Assembly: GCA_910577475.1 (NCBI GenBank)
Contig: CAJTLJ010000007.1
Coordinates: 62,001-126,000, forward strand
Direction: 5' to 3'
Length of the DNA: 64,000 nt
Source of the DNA: an uncultured Alistipes sp.
GTDB taxonomy: Bacteria > Bacteroidota > Bacteroidia > Bacteroidales > Rikenellaceae
This document shows, piece after piece, positions 18,022 to 27,991 of the stretch (its first letter is position 1; every line of letters starts with the position of its first letter). The translations under genes were made by a program, and so were the position numbers. The notes beneath the pieces are model-generated. The model was given only the letters and a program-made list of their open reading frames with translations. It was not told the DNA's origin and ran no database searches.

Positions 18022-19335
18022 TTACCTGTTCCGGACGGCATCCGTAATGCGGCGGACGGCACGGTCGGCGGCTCCGTAGAGGGATTCGAGATCGACACCG
18101 GCCACCCGGCGGTTCTCGACCACGATCCGCCCGTCGACGACCACCGTATCCACGTCCGAAGCCTTGCAGCAGTAGACCAGATTCGAGATCAGGTCGTGGA
18201 CGGGTTGCAGGTGCGGCTTCCGGATATCGATCAGGATCAGGTCGGCCAGCGCCCCTTCGCGCACGACGCCCAGTTCATCGCCGTAGCCGAGCGCCCGGGC
18301 GCCGCAGACGGTCGCCATGCGGAGCACCTCGTAGGCGGGCAGCACAAGCGGATTGCCTGAGGATACCTTCGCGAGGAACGAAGCGTTGCGCATCTCCTCC
18401 CACATGTCCAGATCGTTGTTCGAGCAGGTGCCGTCGGTGCCGATCGTACAGCACACCCCTTCGGCTGCGAAGGCCGACACGGGGGCGATGCCGCTCGCGA
18501 TCTTCATGTTGCTGGTGGGATTGTGGGCCGCATGGACGCCGCGCGCCCGCAGCGTCTCCCGGTCGGCCGCGTCGACATGGACGCAGTGGGCGGCGATCGT
18601 CCGCCCGTCAAGCATCCCCAGCGAGTCGAGATACTGCACGGGGGTCATCCCGGTGCGCTCCCCCACCGCCCGCATCTCGGCCTCGGTCTCCGCCACGTGG
18701 ATCGTGAGCGGCAGATCGTAGCGGCGGCAGAGGTCGCGGCAGCGAAGCAGGTTTTCGCGCGATACGGTGTAGGGGGCATGGGGCCCCGCACCGGCCCGCA
18801 CGCGGTCGGTCGTCAGGGGGAGCAGCGCCTCCAGATCCCGTTCGAACACGGGCATATTGGCGTCCAGACAGCTGGGGCAGAGCAGCGCCCGAATGCCCAG
18901 CCGGTCGGCGACCGGAGCGATGCGGTGCTCGTCCCAGTACATGTCCACGAACGAGGTGGTACCGCCCAGCAGCATCTCGACGATGCCCAGCTCGGCACCC
19001 AGCGCCACGTCGTCGCCCGTCTGGAGCGCTTCGAAGGGCCAGATATAGTCGTTGAGCCACTCCATGAGGGGGATATCGTCGGCATAGCTGCGCTGAAGGG
19101 TCATCGCCACGTGGCAGTGGGTGTTCACCAGGCCGGGCATCAGCACCTTGCCGCGGCAATCCACCTCGCGCAGGCCGGTCGCAGCGGCCCGGTAGGCCTC
19201 GGCCTCCTCGGCCCGGTCGGTCGCCAGCACGATGCGGTTTCCCTCGACGGCGACCCAGCCCGTGAAGGATTTGCGGGGATCGTCCCCCGATGCGGTCATC
19301 GGAACGACGGTAGCATGGGAAAAAAGCAGTTTCAT
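18022..19335 (-). CDS. Amidohydrolase, 5-methylthioadenosine/S-adenosylhomocysteine deaminase-like
   Basis: The 437-residue protein carries the metal-site motifs of the MtaD/SsnA amidohydrolases: NTHCHVAMTLQRSYADD (HxH, about residue 71), IHVAETEAEM (metal His and substrate Glu), AAHCVHVD, and GTDGTCSNNDLDMWEEM. These enzymes deaminate MTA, SAH or related purine nucleosides in the cytoplasm. It ends the minus-strand cluster led by tamB and exbB, seven bases after the DUF1573 gene, though its role looks unrelated to energy transduction. Confidence 0.88.
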   Translation of the reverse strand: MKLLFSHATVVPMTASGDDPRKSFTGWVAVEGNRIVLATDRAEEAEAYRAAATGLREVDCRGKVLMPGLVNTHCHVAMTLQRSYADDIPLMEWLNDYIWPFEALQTGDDVALGAELGIVEMLLGGTTSFVDMYWDEHRIAPVADRLGIRALLCPSCLDANMPVFERDLEALLPLTTDRVRAGAGPHAPYTVSRENLLRCRDLCRRYDLPLTIHVAETEAEMRAVGERTGMTPVQYLDSLGMLDGRTIAAHCVHVDAADRETLRARGVHAAHNPTSNMKIASGIAPVSAFAAEGVCCTIGTDGTCSNNDLDMWEEMRNASFLAKVSSGNPLVLPAYEVLRMATVCGARALGYGDELGVVREGALADLILIDIRKPHLQPVHDLISNLVYCCKASDVDTVVVDGRIVVENRRVAGVDLESLYGAADRAVRRITDAVRNR

Positions 19336-19342
19336 ATCGGAT

Positions 19343-19786
19343 TTATCGGTCGAGGGAGTTCCCCCGTATGGTTATGATTTCACGTCCGGCCGAGGAGTTC
19401 GACAGCACCTGCACCACCTTGTGGAAGGTGCCGGGATCGGCCTTGTGCGGTTCGTAGGTGAGGACGATCTCGCCCGACCCGCCCGGCGGCACGGGCCGTT
19501 TCGAATAGCAGCTCTTCAGGCACGAGCAGGTGGTCGTCACCCGCAGCAGCACGAGCGGAGCCGTCCCCTCGTTGCAGAAGCGGAACACGGCAGTCACCTC
19601 GCCGCCCCGGCGGGCGATGTCGCCGAAATCGTGGTCCGTCCGCTCCAGCCGGAGACGGGCCCCCTCGGAGCGTCTCGCCTCGCGACGGGTCGCACCCTCG
19701 CCGCGGTTATCGCGCAACGGCCCGCGGGCCGAAACGGAGAGCGTCAGCAGCAGCAGTGCCGACGCCGCGAAGAATCGAAGTTTCAT
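19343..19786 (-). CDS. DUF1573 domain protein, exported
   Basis: A signal peptide (MKLRFFAASALLLLTLSVSA) precedes one DUF1573 domain: DHDFGDIARRGGEVTAVFRFCNEGTAPLVLLRVTTTCSC, then PPGGSGEIVLTYEP. The fold is an immunoglobulin-like sandwich; the CSCLKSC cysteines are conserved in the family but their role is not known. The ATG overlaps the stop of the TonB-family gene by four bases (ATGA), so translation is coupled. Location is probably periplasmic. Confidence 0.9.
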   Translation of the reverse strand: MKLRFFAASALLLLTLSVSARGPLRDNRGEGATRREARRSEGARLRLERTDHDFGDIARRGGEVTAVFRFCNEGTAPLVLLRVTTTCSCLKSCYSKRPVPPGGSGEIVLTYEPHKADPGTFHKVVQVLSNSSAGREIITIRGNSLDR

Positions 19787-20466
19787 CGTTTCAATGTAAA
19801 TAAATAGGTGATCGTCCCCCCCTGGACGAAGCTGCGGCTCTCGGTGAAGCGGGCCTGCAAGGCGGCCTTCCGGGCCTCTTCGATCAGCTCGGGGTTGGAG
19901 ATCGTGGAACCTTTGGGTTCGTAGGTGGCGTCCGTCACCTTTCCCGTGCGGTCGACCGTCACGCGGATGACGACCTTGCCCGACTCGTTGGCCGAGTAGC
20001 GGGGCTTGGGCAGCGCACCCACCAGCCCCCGGCCCTGCAACCCCTTGTCCAGCTGGTCGCTCCCCTCGGGACTCGACCCCGTGCCCCGGCCGCTTGCCGC
20101 ATCCTCCTCGGCCCGGCTGGCCCGCGGATTGCCGGCGTTCTCGGGTTCGTCGGGGCCGCTCTGCGACTGCCGGAAAAGCGCACGCGGGTTGACCGTCTGC
20201 GTGCGGGGCGCCTCGCCCCGCGCGGGGTTGTTCTGCTCCTCGGCGGCCGGCTCGTCGTGCATCTGCGGTTCGGGAATCTTCGGCGCCAGCCGCGGCTCGG
20301 GCTCCGGAGCTGGGGCCAGCTCGACCTCGATCGCCTCCGAAGGGGCATCCGCGGGCCGTTCGATCCCCACCGTCAGGAACAGCACGGCGAGCGCACCGCC
20401 GTAGATCAGCAGAGCGACCGTCGCCCAGCGGCGCGGAGCATTCGTATCGTCCTTGTAGTAGTTCAA
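19783..20466 (-). CDS. TonB-family energy transducer
   Basis: The 227-residue protein has one N-terminal membrane helix (RRWATVALLIYGGALAVLFL), a Pro/Glu-rich spanner (about residues 45-130), and a TonB-like C-terminal domain (GKVVIRVTVDRTGKVTDATYEPKGSTISNPELIEEARKAALQARF). With ExbB and ExbD, encoded just upstream, it should pass proton-motive force to outer membrane receptors. The C-terminal domain lacks some TonB hallmarks, so a TolA-like role is also possible. Confidence 0.88.
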   Translation of the reverse strand: MNYYKDDTNAPRRWATVALLIYGGALAVLFLTVGIERPADAPSEAIEVELAPAPEPEPRLAPKIPEPQMHDEPAAEEQNNPARGEAPRTQTVNPRALFRQSQSGPDEPENAGNPRASRAEEDAASGRGTGSSPEGSDQLDKGLQGRGLVGALPKPRYSANESGKVVIRVTVDRTGKVTDATYEPKGSTISNPELIEEARKAALQARFTESRSFVQGGTITYLFTLKR

Positions 20467-20479
20467 AGCCGCACGCAGA

Positions 20480-20884
20480 TTAGTTGGGCTGCGTAGCCAG
20501 CAGCATCCGGTAGCCGTTGGCGCGGCCGATCTCCGACACCTTGACGAACTCGTCGACGATGACCGTCTTGTCGCAATGGATCGAGACGGTGGGCTCGGTC
20601 TGTCCGGCCAGCCGCTCGCGCAGCAGGCTCTCCAGTTCGTCGAGCGACTTCGCAGGCTGCGTCTCGACGTAGTAGTTGACCCCGGTGGCGGTCTTCTGGA
20701 TCGTCACCGTGGTGATGGCCTTGTCCTTGAGCTGGTTCGAGCTCTTGGGCAGCACCACCTTGATCGCATTGGGATTGATGAGCGTGGTAGCCATCAGCAG
20801 GAAGACCAGCAGCAGGAACATCAGGTCGGTCATGGAGGCCGACGAGAAGGATTTGTCGACCTTGGAACCTCGTTTGATAGCCAT
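20480..20884 (-). CDS. exbD: ExbD/TolR-family biopolymer transport protein
   Basis: The 134-residue protein has a single N-terminal membrane helix (SMTDLMFLLLVFLLMATTL) with the essential aspartate in MTDL, then a periplasmic domain. It pairs with ExbB in the inner membrane proton channel. It follows exbB by six bases and precedes the TonB-family gene by 13. Confidence 0.92.
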   Translation of the reverse strand: MAIKRGSKVDKSFSSASMTDLMFLLLVFLLMATTLINPNAIKVVLPKSSNQLKDKAITTVTIQKTATGVNYYVETQPAKSLDELESLLRERLAGQTEPTVSIHCDKTVIVDEFVKVSEIGRANGYRMLLATQPN

Positions 20885-20890
20885 GGCGCG

Positions 20891-21559
20891 TTACTTTTGA
20901 GCGGGTTGATTCAGAATATCCATGAAGGCGATGGAGTTGGCCTCCATACGGAAGACCAGCTTCTCGATGCGGGCCACCAGATAGTTGTAGCCGAAGTAGG
21001 CCGGGATGCCGACGCAGAGACCGCCCACGGTGGTAACCATCGCCACGTACATGCCGCTCGACAGCAGGGTCATGTCGACCGTACCGCCCGCGGCAGCCAT
21101 GTCCATGAAGGTCTGCACCATGCCGATCACCGTACCCAGAAAGCCGATCATCGGGGCGCCTCCGGCGATCGTCGCCAGGAACGGCAGGCCGTTTTCGAGC
21201 TTCGACACCTCGAGGTTGGCGACGTTCTCGATAGCGGTCTGCACGTCGGACATCGGGCGGCCGATGCGCTCGATACCCTTCTCGACCATACGGGCGATGG
21301 GGCTGTCGGTCTTCTTGCAGAGCTCGACAGCCACGCCGATCTTGCCGTCGGAGATATAGTCGCGGATGCGGTGCATGAAGTTCATGTCGAAGGTCGAGGC
21401 CTTGCGGATAGCCATGTAGCGCTCGACAAAGATGAAGACGGCTACGCCGCCCAGCAGCAGCAGGGGCCACATCAGCCAGCCGCCTTTCATGAAGAGGGTT
21501 CCCAGACCCATTCGGGTCGTTTCGGCCGCAACCTCGGCAGCCTGTAAAAGAGTCATCAT
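20891..21559 (-). CDS. exbB: MotA/TolQ/ExbB proton channel protein
   Basis: I use the ATG at 21559; the longer frame only gains four residues from a TTG. Three membrane segments are visible (about residues 20-42, 130-150 and 165-190). The ExbB core GLPFLATIAGGAPMIGFLGTVIGMVQTF is characteristic of the family. As a pentamer around ExbD it powers the TonB-like protein. It is 12 bases downstream of tamB on the same strand. Confidence 0.93.
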   Translation of the reverse strand: MMTLLQAAEVAAETTRMGLGTLFMKGGWLMWPLLLLGGVAVFIFVERYMAIRKASTFDMNFMHRIRDYISDGKIGVAVELCKKTDSPIARMVEKGIERIGRPMSDVQTAIENVANLEVSKLENGLPFLATIAGGAPMIGFLGTVIGMVQTFMDMAAAGGTVDMTLLSSGMYVAMVTTVGGLCVGIPAYFGYNYLVARIEKLVFRMEANSIAFMDILNQPAQK

Positions 21560-21571
21560 AACGAATTGCAA

Positions 21572-24500
21572 TTATTTAAGTTTTACGTTTCTATCGGTTT
21601 CCGGGACGGACTGCGGCTCCTCCGATCCGGTCGCGGCGACCGCCTCGCGGGCCTGCCGGCGCTTTTCGCGACGCTCGCGGCGGGCCTTCGACGAGAACCG
21701 CTCGCGGATGCGGCGGCGCAGATCCTTCAGGTTGTCGAAATCCTCCTTATAGTAGATGCCTATGCCGGTCTCCTGCAAGCCCTGCGTCTCGTCGAAGCGG
21801 TCGATGGTCTGCGTGAAGCCCTTCAGGCGGAGCGTACCCGCCCGGTCGATCAGCCAGGTGATGTAGGCCTCGCCCATGAAGTTCGACATCTGGCTGTTGA
21901 TCGCCTGCTTGTTGTCGAGCAGGTAGTTGCCCTCCACCTCGATGAAAAGCCGGTTGTTTACCAGGTTGGACGAGAAGCCGAAATCGACCTCGTCGCCCGC
22001 CGTCTCGGTCTTGGGCCGGTAGCGCAGGATGATGTTATAGTCGTCGGTCGAGAGCCAGTTGGCGACCTGGTTGGTCAGCAGTTCGAATCCGGTGGCGGCC
22101 GATGCCACGGCGCCGATGTTGCCGCTCGATCCGGTGGCGTTCTCGGGATAGAAGCTGTTGAAGGCCAGCAGATAGATGAACTGCCGGGCGATGGTGGTCT
22201 CCGTATTGAGGATGTTCGCCACGGCGGTCTGCGTCTCGGAGTCGGCCTGCGGCACGCGGATGCTGAACGACTTGGAGGGGTTCGAGAGCCGGTCGCCCAG
22301 ATGGATGACGCACTCCACCGGCACGGCGCGGCTGTTGGCGTTGCGGTCGTCGGACGAGGCGCCCAGCAGCGGCTGCAGCGATGCCTTGAGCTTGTAGATG
22401 GCGTTGACATTCAGCATGGCGTCCATCGGCTCGCCCGTCCACTGGATCGTGGAGCCCGACTCGATGATGAACCGCTTGGTGGCGATGGGCTGCAGGGTGA
22501 AGAGGTAGCTGCCCTCGGTGATCTCGTAGTCGCCCATCATCTCGAAGACGTTCTCCCGCGGATTGACGTGAATATTGAGGATACCCTCGCCGCGGCCGCG
22601 CATCACGTCGCCCGCCTGGGGATCGATCACCAGCTGGAAGTCGAGGTTGGGGTGGATGTTGAGCGTGAGGTTGATATCCATCGCCCCGGCGCTCTTGTTC
22701 TTCTTGCCGTTGCGGCGCTCGAACATCAACTTCTTGCGCACCAGGTAGTCGGCCGTATCGATCCGGTCGGCCGAGACGAAGGTGACGAAATCGGCCTTCG
22801 CCACGTTGGACGAACCGGAAAGGGGCATGTAGAAGGTCGAGTTGTCGTCGGTGGCGGCGTTCACGTTCATCCTCACCCCCATCTTGTCGCCCGCAATACG
22901 GGCCTGCCCCGAGGCGTAGACCTTGCCGTAGAAGAGCTCGTTGTCCGACCGGTTCGTATTGAGCACGAGCATGTTGTCCGGCAGCACGTCGAGCCGGTAG
23001 GAGATATTGGCGAGGCGGTTCAGGTCGAGTTCGAAATCCAGTTCGCCCCGGTTCTGCTCCGAATCGAAGACGGGGACGCGTGCCGGCAGGTAGAGACGGT
23101 TGCCGTCGACGCGGATCCGCGCCTCGGGAATGCGGTAGGTCACCTGCGTGAAGTCGACCTTCGTCGAGAGGTCGCGCACGTCGATCGATCCCGACAGCCG
23201 GGCGTCGCGGTGCTCGCCCATCACCACCAGATCGACGTCAGCCGTGCCCTGCGTGCCGGAGACGATGCCCGACAGAACGGGGTCGAGCGCCGCCATGGAG
23301 AGGCTGTCGAGCCGCGCCCGGGCATAGTAGCGCACCTCGGTGGGACGGTAGTAGCCGCGGATCAGCGTGTCGCGCTGCTGACGGTCCACGATGAACAGTC
23401 CCGCGCGGTTGCGTTCGAAATCCCACAGCGACAGGAGCTTGAGCGGCGGAACGCGGAGATTGTCGTTCACCCGCATGGAGTCGATGTCGATGTCGGCCGA
23501 GATCTCGCTGCCGCTCAGGGCCGACTTCACCGTGGCGAAGCCGTTCGAGCGGCCCGATATGCGGTAGCCCATCGAAGCGGCTATCTGGGTGAGCGGCGAG
23601 AGGTCGAAATTGCGGAGCGTGAGCCGCATGGAGTCCTCGCGGCTGCGCGAGGCCACGCCGTCGAGCAGCAGCTCCTCCGAGGCGTTCCGCACCGTGAAGC
23701 GGTCGATGCGGATTCGCGACGAATCCAGCTCGATCCGGGGGGCGAAGGCCTGCCAGGTCTTGTCGCCGCTGGTAAGCTGCGAGGGCATCAGCCCGAGGGA
23801 GAGTTTGCGCGAGCCCGCCTCGTTGCGGCCGATCCGGCCCAGCCAGCCGAAGTTGGCCGAGAAGCGGGTCGCCGAGTCGGAGAATCCCGACGAGAGGTGG
23901 AAGCGGTTGTCGCGCGCGCCGCCCATCAGGGCGATGCGTTGCAGATGGAGCGCGCCGGCATAGAAATCCTCCGCCGTGGCGTGCAGGATCAGCGAGTCGC
24001 CCGCATTCATGGCCGAGAGGGCGATGTTGGTGGCGAAGAGACGGTCGCGTTCGATGAAATCGGCGTTCAGTTGCAGCGACAGGTGGCCGCTGGAGGGGTT
24101 GTAGAGCAGATGCAGGCGGGTGCTGTCGGCCACCTGGAGCCCCGAGGAGATCGCATCGGTGATGGGCGACATGCGCTTGACGGAGAACTCCAGCGACGAA
24201 TAGTCCATCGCCTGCTCCTGCGGATCGTCGGAGATCGTCTGCGACTCCTCTTCCATCGGCGGATAGAGGTCGGGCAGATAGGTCCGCAGCGCCCCGGCGA
24301 GCTGCCGGAACGACTCCTTGTAGCCCCGGCGGCTGCGGAACGTGAGGTCGGCGAACTCGGAACGCAGGGAGAGGGTCTTGAGGCGTGCGGCGCCGTCCGC
24401 CTGCAAGAGAATCGGACCGGCATCGATGCGGCGGTCGTCGTAGAGATAAACCCCGTCATCGATCCGAATGCGCCCCGAGAGGTCGTCCATCGTGCGGCCC

Positions 24501-26152
24501 GTCAGCCGTCCGGTCAACCGCATGGAGAGTTGCGAAACGGTGTCGCGGGGGTTGATCCGCATGGCGTGCAGATCGGCCCGGTAGAGGTCGAGATCGAAAT
24601 CGTAGGCGGGGCGGTCGCCCAGCCGGGCGGCACCGTCGAGGGTGAAATTCAGGTTGCGGTCGGTGGAGGTCAGGCGTCCCGTGTAGAGGTCGCCCTCGAC
24701 CGCACCGCGCAGATGCAGCGAGTCGTAGACCACGCCGTTGAAGGTCAGCTGCCGCACGTTGCCGCGCACGTCGAGCTGCGGGCCGCCCTTGCCCAGCGTA
24801 CCGTCGACACGGGCCGCCAGCGTGACGGGCCCCAGCAGTTTCTGATGCAGGAGGGTTCCCAGCCGCAGATTGCGGGTCGCGACCTGGCCCGAGAGGCTCT
24901 GCACCCCCTGCCGGGTCGAGAGGGCGAGCGAAGCATCGACCGTTCCGGCATCGGTAGCTGCCAGCGCCCGCGCCTCGAAATCGCTCAGCGGGCCGTTGAA
25001 GTCGCCCGAGAGTTCGATCCGTCCCGCACGGGCCAGCAGGGCCGAGAGACCGGGCGAAAGCTCCTTGTGAGCGATTGCGGCCGCCAACCGGCGGGCATCG
25101 GCCGCGTCGGTGCGCAGCGAGTGGAGCTTCACATCGAAACGGGTGCGGCCGGCGTCGGGCAGGCCGCGCATCGTCAGGTCGGCCCGCAGTTCCGACCCTC
25201 CCGACGTGACGAGGTTCCAGATCCGGGCCCGCAGGTTGCGGACCGTGCCGTCGACATCGAGATCGACCCGCTCGGCGACCAGATGCCAGTCGCGCAGCGA
25301 GGGGGCGAAATAGGCCGCGTCGTCGGTGGCGAGCACCGTATTTTCGAACCGGGCCCGCATGCCTACGCTGTCGATGAAATATTTGTACTGCGCCCAACTC
25401 TCCCCGTCGATCTCGACGGCGGAGGCCGCGAGGCGCGACCGGGGGGTGCGGATCACGGCGTCGGCCAGCGAGATACGGCCGTTGTCGACCGCAATGCGGG
25501 CCGCGAAATCCTCCAGCTCGAAGCCCGAACGCTCGTAGCCGGAGAGCCGGTCGAGCGAGCCTGCGATCCGGGAGCCGTCGATGGAAAAGTCGCTCAACCG
25601 CCCCCACAGATTTTTCAGCCGCATGTCGGTCCAGTCGATTCCGTAGTCGTGCCGGCGTTCGGCATTGCGGATCAGACGGAACTCCAGCCCCTCGATCTCC
25701 AGCGCCCCGAATTCGATCAGGAAGGGTTTCTTCTCCTTTTTCTTCTTCGTCCGCATGCGGTCCACCACCTCCTTGACATTCATCACGCCGTCGGGGCTCT
25801 CCTTCAGGTTGAACAGCGCATCGGTCAGCACCGCCTGCCGGAACGCCAGCACACCCCCCAGCCCCAGGCGGGAGACCGAAGCCTCGACCCGGCCGGCGTA
25901 GAGCAGCGTATCGTGCTGGAGATCGGCGACGTAGAAGCCATCGATGCGGACCCGGTTGAAGAAGCCCACCGACAGCCGCTCGATACGCACCTCGGTGCCC
26001 AGTTTCCGGCTTGCCAGCCGGGCGGCCCGGTCGACCGCAAAGTTCTGAATTCCCTCGATTTGCAGCAGCAGAGCGAGGAGCAACGGCAAAAATATCGCAG
26101 CCAGCACAACGGTTGCGATCACCTTTGACAATATTTTTATACCTTTGCGCAT
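21572..26152 (-). CDS. tamB: TamB/AsmA-like translocation and assembly module protein
   Basis: This 1526-residue protein has one N-terminal membrane helix (ILSKVIATVVLAAIFLPLLLALLL), then very long stretches of repeating beta strands, and a C-terminal DUF490/TamB domain (residues about 1080-1480; GEGILNIHVNPRENVFEMMGDYEITEGSYLFTLQPIATKRF). Such proteins form a hydrophobic groove across the periplasm that carries phospholipids, and perhaps helps outer membrane protein assembly. The last 30 residues are a charged, Arg-rich tail. It precedes exbB by 12 bases in an envelope cluster and is divergent from tsaD. Confidence 0.92.
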   Translation of the reverse strand: MRKGIKILSKVIATVVLAAIFLPLLLALLLQIEGIQNFAVDRAARLASRKLGTEVRIERLSVGFFNRVRIDGFYVADLQHDTLLYAGRVEASVSRLGLGGVLAFRQAVLTDALFNLKESPDGVMNVKEVVDRMRTKKKKEKKPFLIEFGALEIEGLEFRLIRNAERRHDYGIDWTDMRLKNLWGRLSDFSIDGSRIAGSLDRLSGYERSGFELEDFAARIAVDNGRISLADAVIRTPRSRLAASAVEIDGESWAQYKYFIDSVGMRARFENTVLATDDAAYFAPSLRDWHLVAERVDLDVDGTVRNLRARIWNLVTSGGSELRADLTMRGLPDAGRTRFDVKLHSLRTDAADARRLAAAIAHKELSPGLSALLARAGRIELSGDFNGPLSDFEARALAATDAGTVDASLALSTRQGVQSLSGQVATRNLRLGTLLHQKLLGPVTLAARVDGTLGKGGPQLDVRGNVRQLTFNGVVYDSLHLRGAVEGDLYTGRLTSTDRNLNFTLDGAARLGDRPAYDFDLDLYRADLHAMRINPRDTVSQLSMRLTGRLTGRTMDDLSGRIRIDDGVYLYDDRRIDAGPILLQADGAARLKTLSLRSEFADLTFRSRRGYKESFRQLAGALRTYLPDLYPPMEEESQTISDDPQEQAMDYSSLEFSVKRMSPITDAISSGLQVADSTRLHLLYNPSSGHLSLQLNADFIERDRLFATNIALSAMNAGDSLILHATAEDFYAGALHLQRIALMGGARDNRFHLSSGFSDSATRFSANFGWLGRIGRNEAGSRKLSLGLMPSQLTSGDKTWQAFAPRIELDSSRIRIDRFTVRNASEELLLDGVASRSREDSMRLTLRNFDLSPLTQIAASMGYRISGRSNGFATVKSALSGSEISADIDIDSMRVNDNLRVPPLKLLSLWDFERNRAGLFIVDRQQRDTLIRGYYRPTEVRYYARARLDSLSMAALDPVLSGIVSGTQGTADVDLVVMGEHRDARLSGSIDVRDLSTKVDFTQVTYRIPEARIRVDGNRLYLPARVPVFDSEQNRGELDFELDLNRLANISYRLDVLPDNMLVLNTNRSDNELFYGKVYASGQARIAGDKMGVRMNVNAATDDNSTFYMPLSGSSNVAKADFVTFVSADRIDTADYLVRKKLMFERRNGKKNKSAGAMDINLTLNIHPNLDFQLVIDPQAGDVMRGRGEGILNIHVNPRENVFEMMGDYEITEGSYLFTLQPIATKRFIIESGSTIQWTGEPMDAMLNVNAIYKLKASLQPLLGASSDDRNANSRAVPVECVIHLGDRLSNPSKSFSIRVPQADSETQTAVANILNTETTIARQFIYLLAFNSFYPENATGSSGNIGAVASAATGFELLTNQVANWLSTDDYNIILRYRPKTETAGDEVDFGFSSNLVNNRLFIEVEGNYLLDNKQAINSQMSNFMGEAYITWLIDRAGTLRLKGFTQTIDRFDETQGLQETGIGIYYKEDFDNLKDLRRRIRERFSSKARRERREKRRQAREAVAATGSEEPQSVPETDRNVKLK

Positions 26153-26213
26153 GAATTGCCGTTATAACTTGCAAAGTTAACTAAATATTAGTTAAAAAAC
26201 GAATAACACCCCG

Positions 26214-27254
26214 ATGGATATTACAATTTTAGGCATCGAGTCGTCGTGCGACGACACCTCGGCCGCCGTGATCCGCAACAACGTACTGCTGTCCAACGTC
26301 ATCGCGTCGCAGGCCGTCCACGTGAAGTACGGGGGCGTGATTCCCGAACTCGCCTCCCGGGCCCACCAGCAGAACATCGTCCCCGTGATCGACACCGCCC
26401 TGAAGGAGGCGGGCGTCACGGCCGACAAGCTCGACGCCATCGCCTTCACGCGCGGCCCCGGCCTGCTCGGGTCGCTCATGGTGGGCGTCTCCTTCGCCAA
26501 AGGGCTCTCCATCGCCCGCAACATCCCGATGGTGGAGGTCAACCATCTGCAGGGACACATCCTCTCGCACTTCCTCGATCTCCCCGACCGGCAGCTCCCC
26601 CACCCCGACTTTCCGTTCCTCTGCCTGCTGGTGAGCGGCGGTCACACCCAGATCGTAAAGGTGAACTCGCCTCTCGAAATGGAGATCATCGGCACGACCA
26701 TCGACGACGCCGCGGGCGAAGCCTTCGATAAATGTGCCAAAGTGATGGGGCTCCCCTATCCCGGCGGCCCCGTGATCGACAAACTCGCCAAAGAGGGCGA
26801 TCCGAAGGCCTTCCGGTTCGCCAAGCCCCACGTCGCCGAGCTCGACTACTCCTTCTCGGGGCTCAAGACCTCCTTCCTCTACACGCTTCGCGGCGAGGTG
26901 GCCGCCGACCCCGATTTCGTGGAGAAGCACAAGGCCGACCTTTGCGCCTCGCTCCAGCACACCATCGTCGAGATCCTGCTGGACAAACTGGTGAAGGCGG
27001 CAAAGTTGACCGGCATCCGCGACATCGCTATCGCCGGCGGCGTATCGGCCAACTCGGGACTGCGCGACGGCATCGTCGCCGAAGGCAAAAAACGCGGCTG
27101 GCGGACCTTCCTGCCCGAGTTCAAGTTCACCACCGACAACGCCGCCATGATCGCCCTCTCGGGCCTGTTCCGCTACCGGGAGGGGCGTCTGTCGACGCTC
27201 GACGTCGCCCCCGTGGCCCGCATCGAGGACCTCAATGCGACCTCCGGTGAGTAG
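26214..27254 (+). CDS. tsaD: tRNA N6-threonylcarbamoyladenosine transferase TsaD
   Basis: TsaD transfers the threonylcarbamoyl group to A37 of tRNAs that read ANN codons. The 346-residue length, the N-terminal ILGIESSCDDTSAAV, the metal-binding HLQGH (H111 and H115), the FTRGPGLLGSLMVG loop and the AIAGGVSANSGLR segment are all typical. It starts 61 bases from the divergent tamB gene. Its last 20 bases overlap the start of the M15 peptidase gene. Confidence 0.97.
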   Translation: MDITILGIESSCDDTSAAVIRNNVLLSNVIASQAVHVKYGGVIPELASRAHQQNIVPVIDTALKEAGVTADKLDAIAFTRGPGLLGSLMVGVSFAKGLSIARNIPMVEVNHLQGHILSHFLDLPDRQLPHPDFPFLCLLVSGGHTQIVKVNSPLEMEIIGTTIDDAAGEAFDKCAKVMGLPYPGGPVIDKLAKEGDPKAFRFAKPHVAELDYSFSGLKTSFLYTLRGEVAADPDFVEKHKADLCASLQHTIVEILLDKLVKAAKLTGIRDIAIAGGVSANSGLRDGIVAEGKKRGWRTFLPEFKFTTDNAAMIALSGLFRYREGRLSTLDVAPVARIEDLNATSGE

Positions 27255-27975
27255 CGGCATCGCGCTGCGCGTATGGGCGTTGCTCCTGTTGTTCGGGGCA
27301 GGCCTCGGCACCGCCCGCGGGCAATCGTCCGACGCCCTTTCCGCCGGAGAGATCGTTTCGGCCGGGAAGGTCGCCCGACTCGGTACGGAGCCCTATTTCT
27401 CCGCTGTTCCGATCGGAGAGGAGATCGAAGCCCGCATGCGGGGTAAGAGCTACAAGGCGAACTGCACGATTCCTTTCGATGAGCTGCGCTATCTGTCCGT
27501 TCTACACTACGATCTGAATGGGAATATCCGTCGCGGGGAGATGGTCTGCAACCGCCTCATAGCCGACGATCTGCTGGAGATTTTCCGGACGCTGTTCGAC
27601 GCCCGCTACCCCATCGAACGGATGGTGCTGATCGACGAATACGATGCCGACGACGAACGCTCGATGCAGAATAACAACTCCTCGGCCTTCAACTTCCGGT
27701 TCATCGCCGGCACGGACAAGCTGTCGAACCACAGCCGCGGTTTGGCCGTCGACATCAACCCGCTCTACAACCCCTGCGTCAGGCGACGCACGGACGGATC
27801 GCTCTTCGTCAGCCCCGAAGCGGCACGCCCCTATGCCGACCGCTCGCGCGAATTCCCCTGCAAGATCGACGCGGAGGACCTCTGCCGCCGCGAGTTCCTC
27901 CGCCACGGCTTCGTCTGGGGCGGCGACTGGCACTCGCTCAAAGACTACCAGCACTTCGAGAAGAGGTTGGAATAA
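27235..27975 (+). CDS. M15-family peptidoglycan peptidase (L,D- or D,D-carboxypeptidase-like)
   Basis: A signal peptide (ALRVWALLLLFGAGLGTARG) is followed by a M15/VanY-CwlK-like domain: SNHSRGLAVDINPLYNPCV carries the zinc His and Asp, and WHSLKDYQHFEKRL the catalytic and second zinc residues. It should cleave peptide stems or cross-links of peptidoglycan in the periplasm. Its start lies inside the end of tsaD in another frame, so it is probably translated from the same message. A 44-bp palindromic terminator follows. Confidence 0.9.
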   Translation: MRPPVSSGIALRVWALLLLFGAGLGTARGQSSDALSAGEIVSAGKVARLGTEPYFSAVPIGEEIEARMRGKSYKANCTIPFDELRYLSVLHYDLNGNIRRGEMVCNRLIADDLLEIFRTLFDARYPIERMVLIDEYDADDERSMQNNNSSAFNFRFIAGTDKLSNHSRGLAVDINPLYNPCVRRRTDGSLFVSPEAARPYADRSREFPCKIDAEDLCRREFLRHGFVWGGDWHSLKDYQHFEKRLE

Positions 27976-27991
27976 CGGCACATAACACGAT

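Noticed and set aside
21566..26128. A 1520-codon open frame antisense to tamB
   Set aside because: Same cause: third-position G+C bias of tamB. The tamB strand has the membrane helix and DUF490 features.
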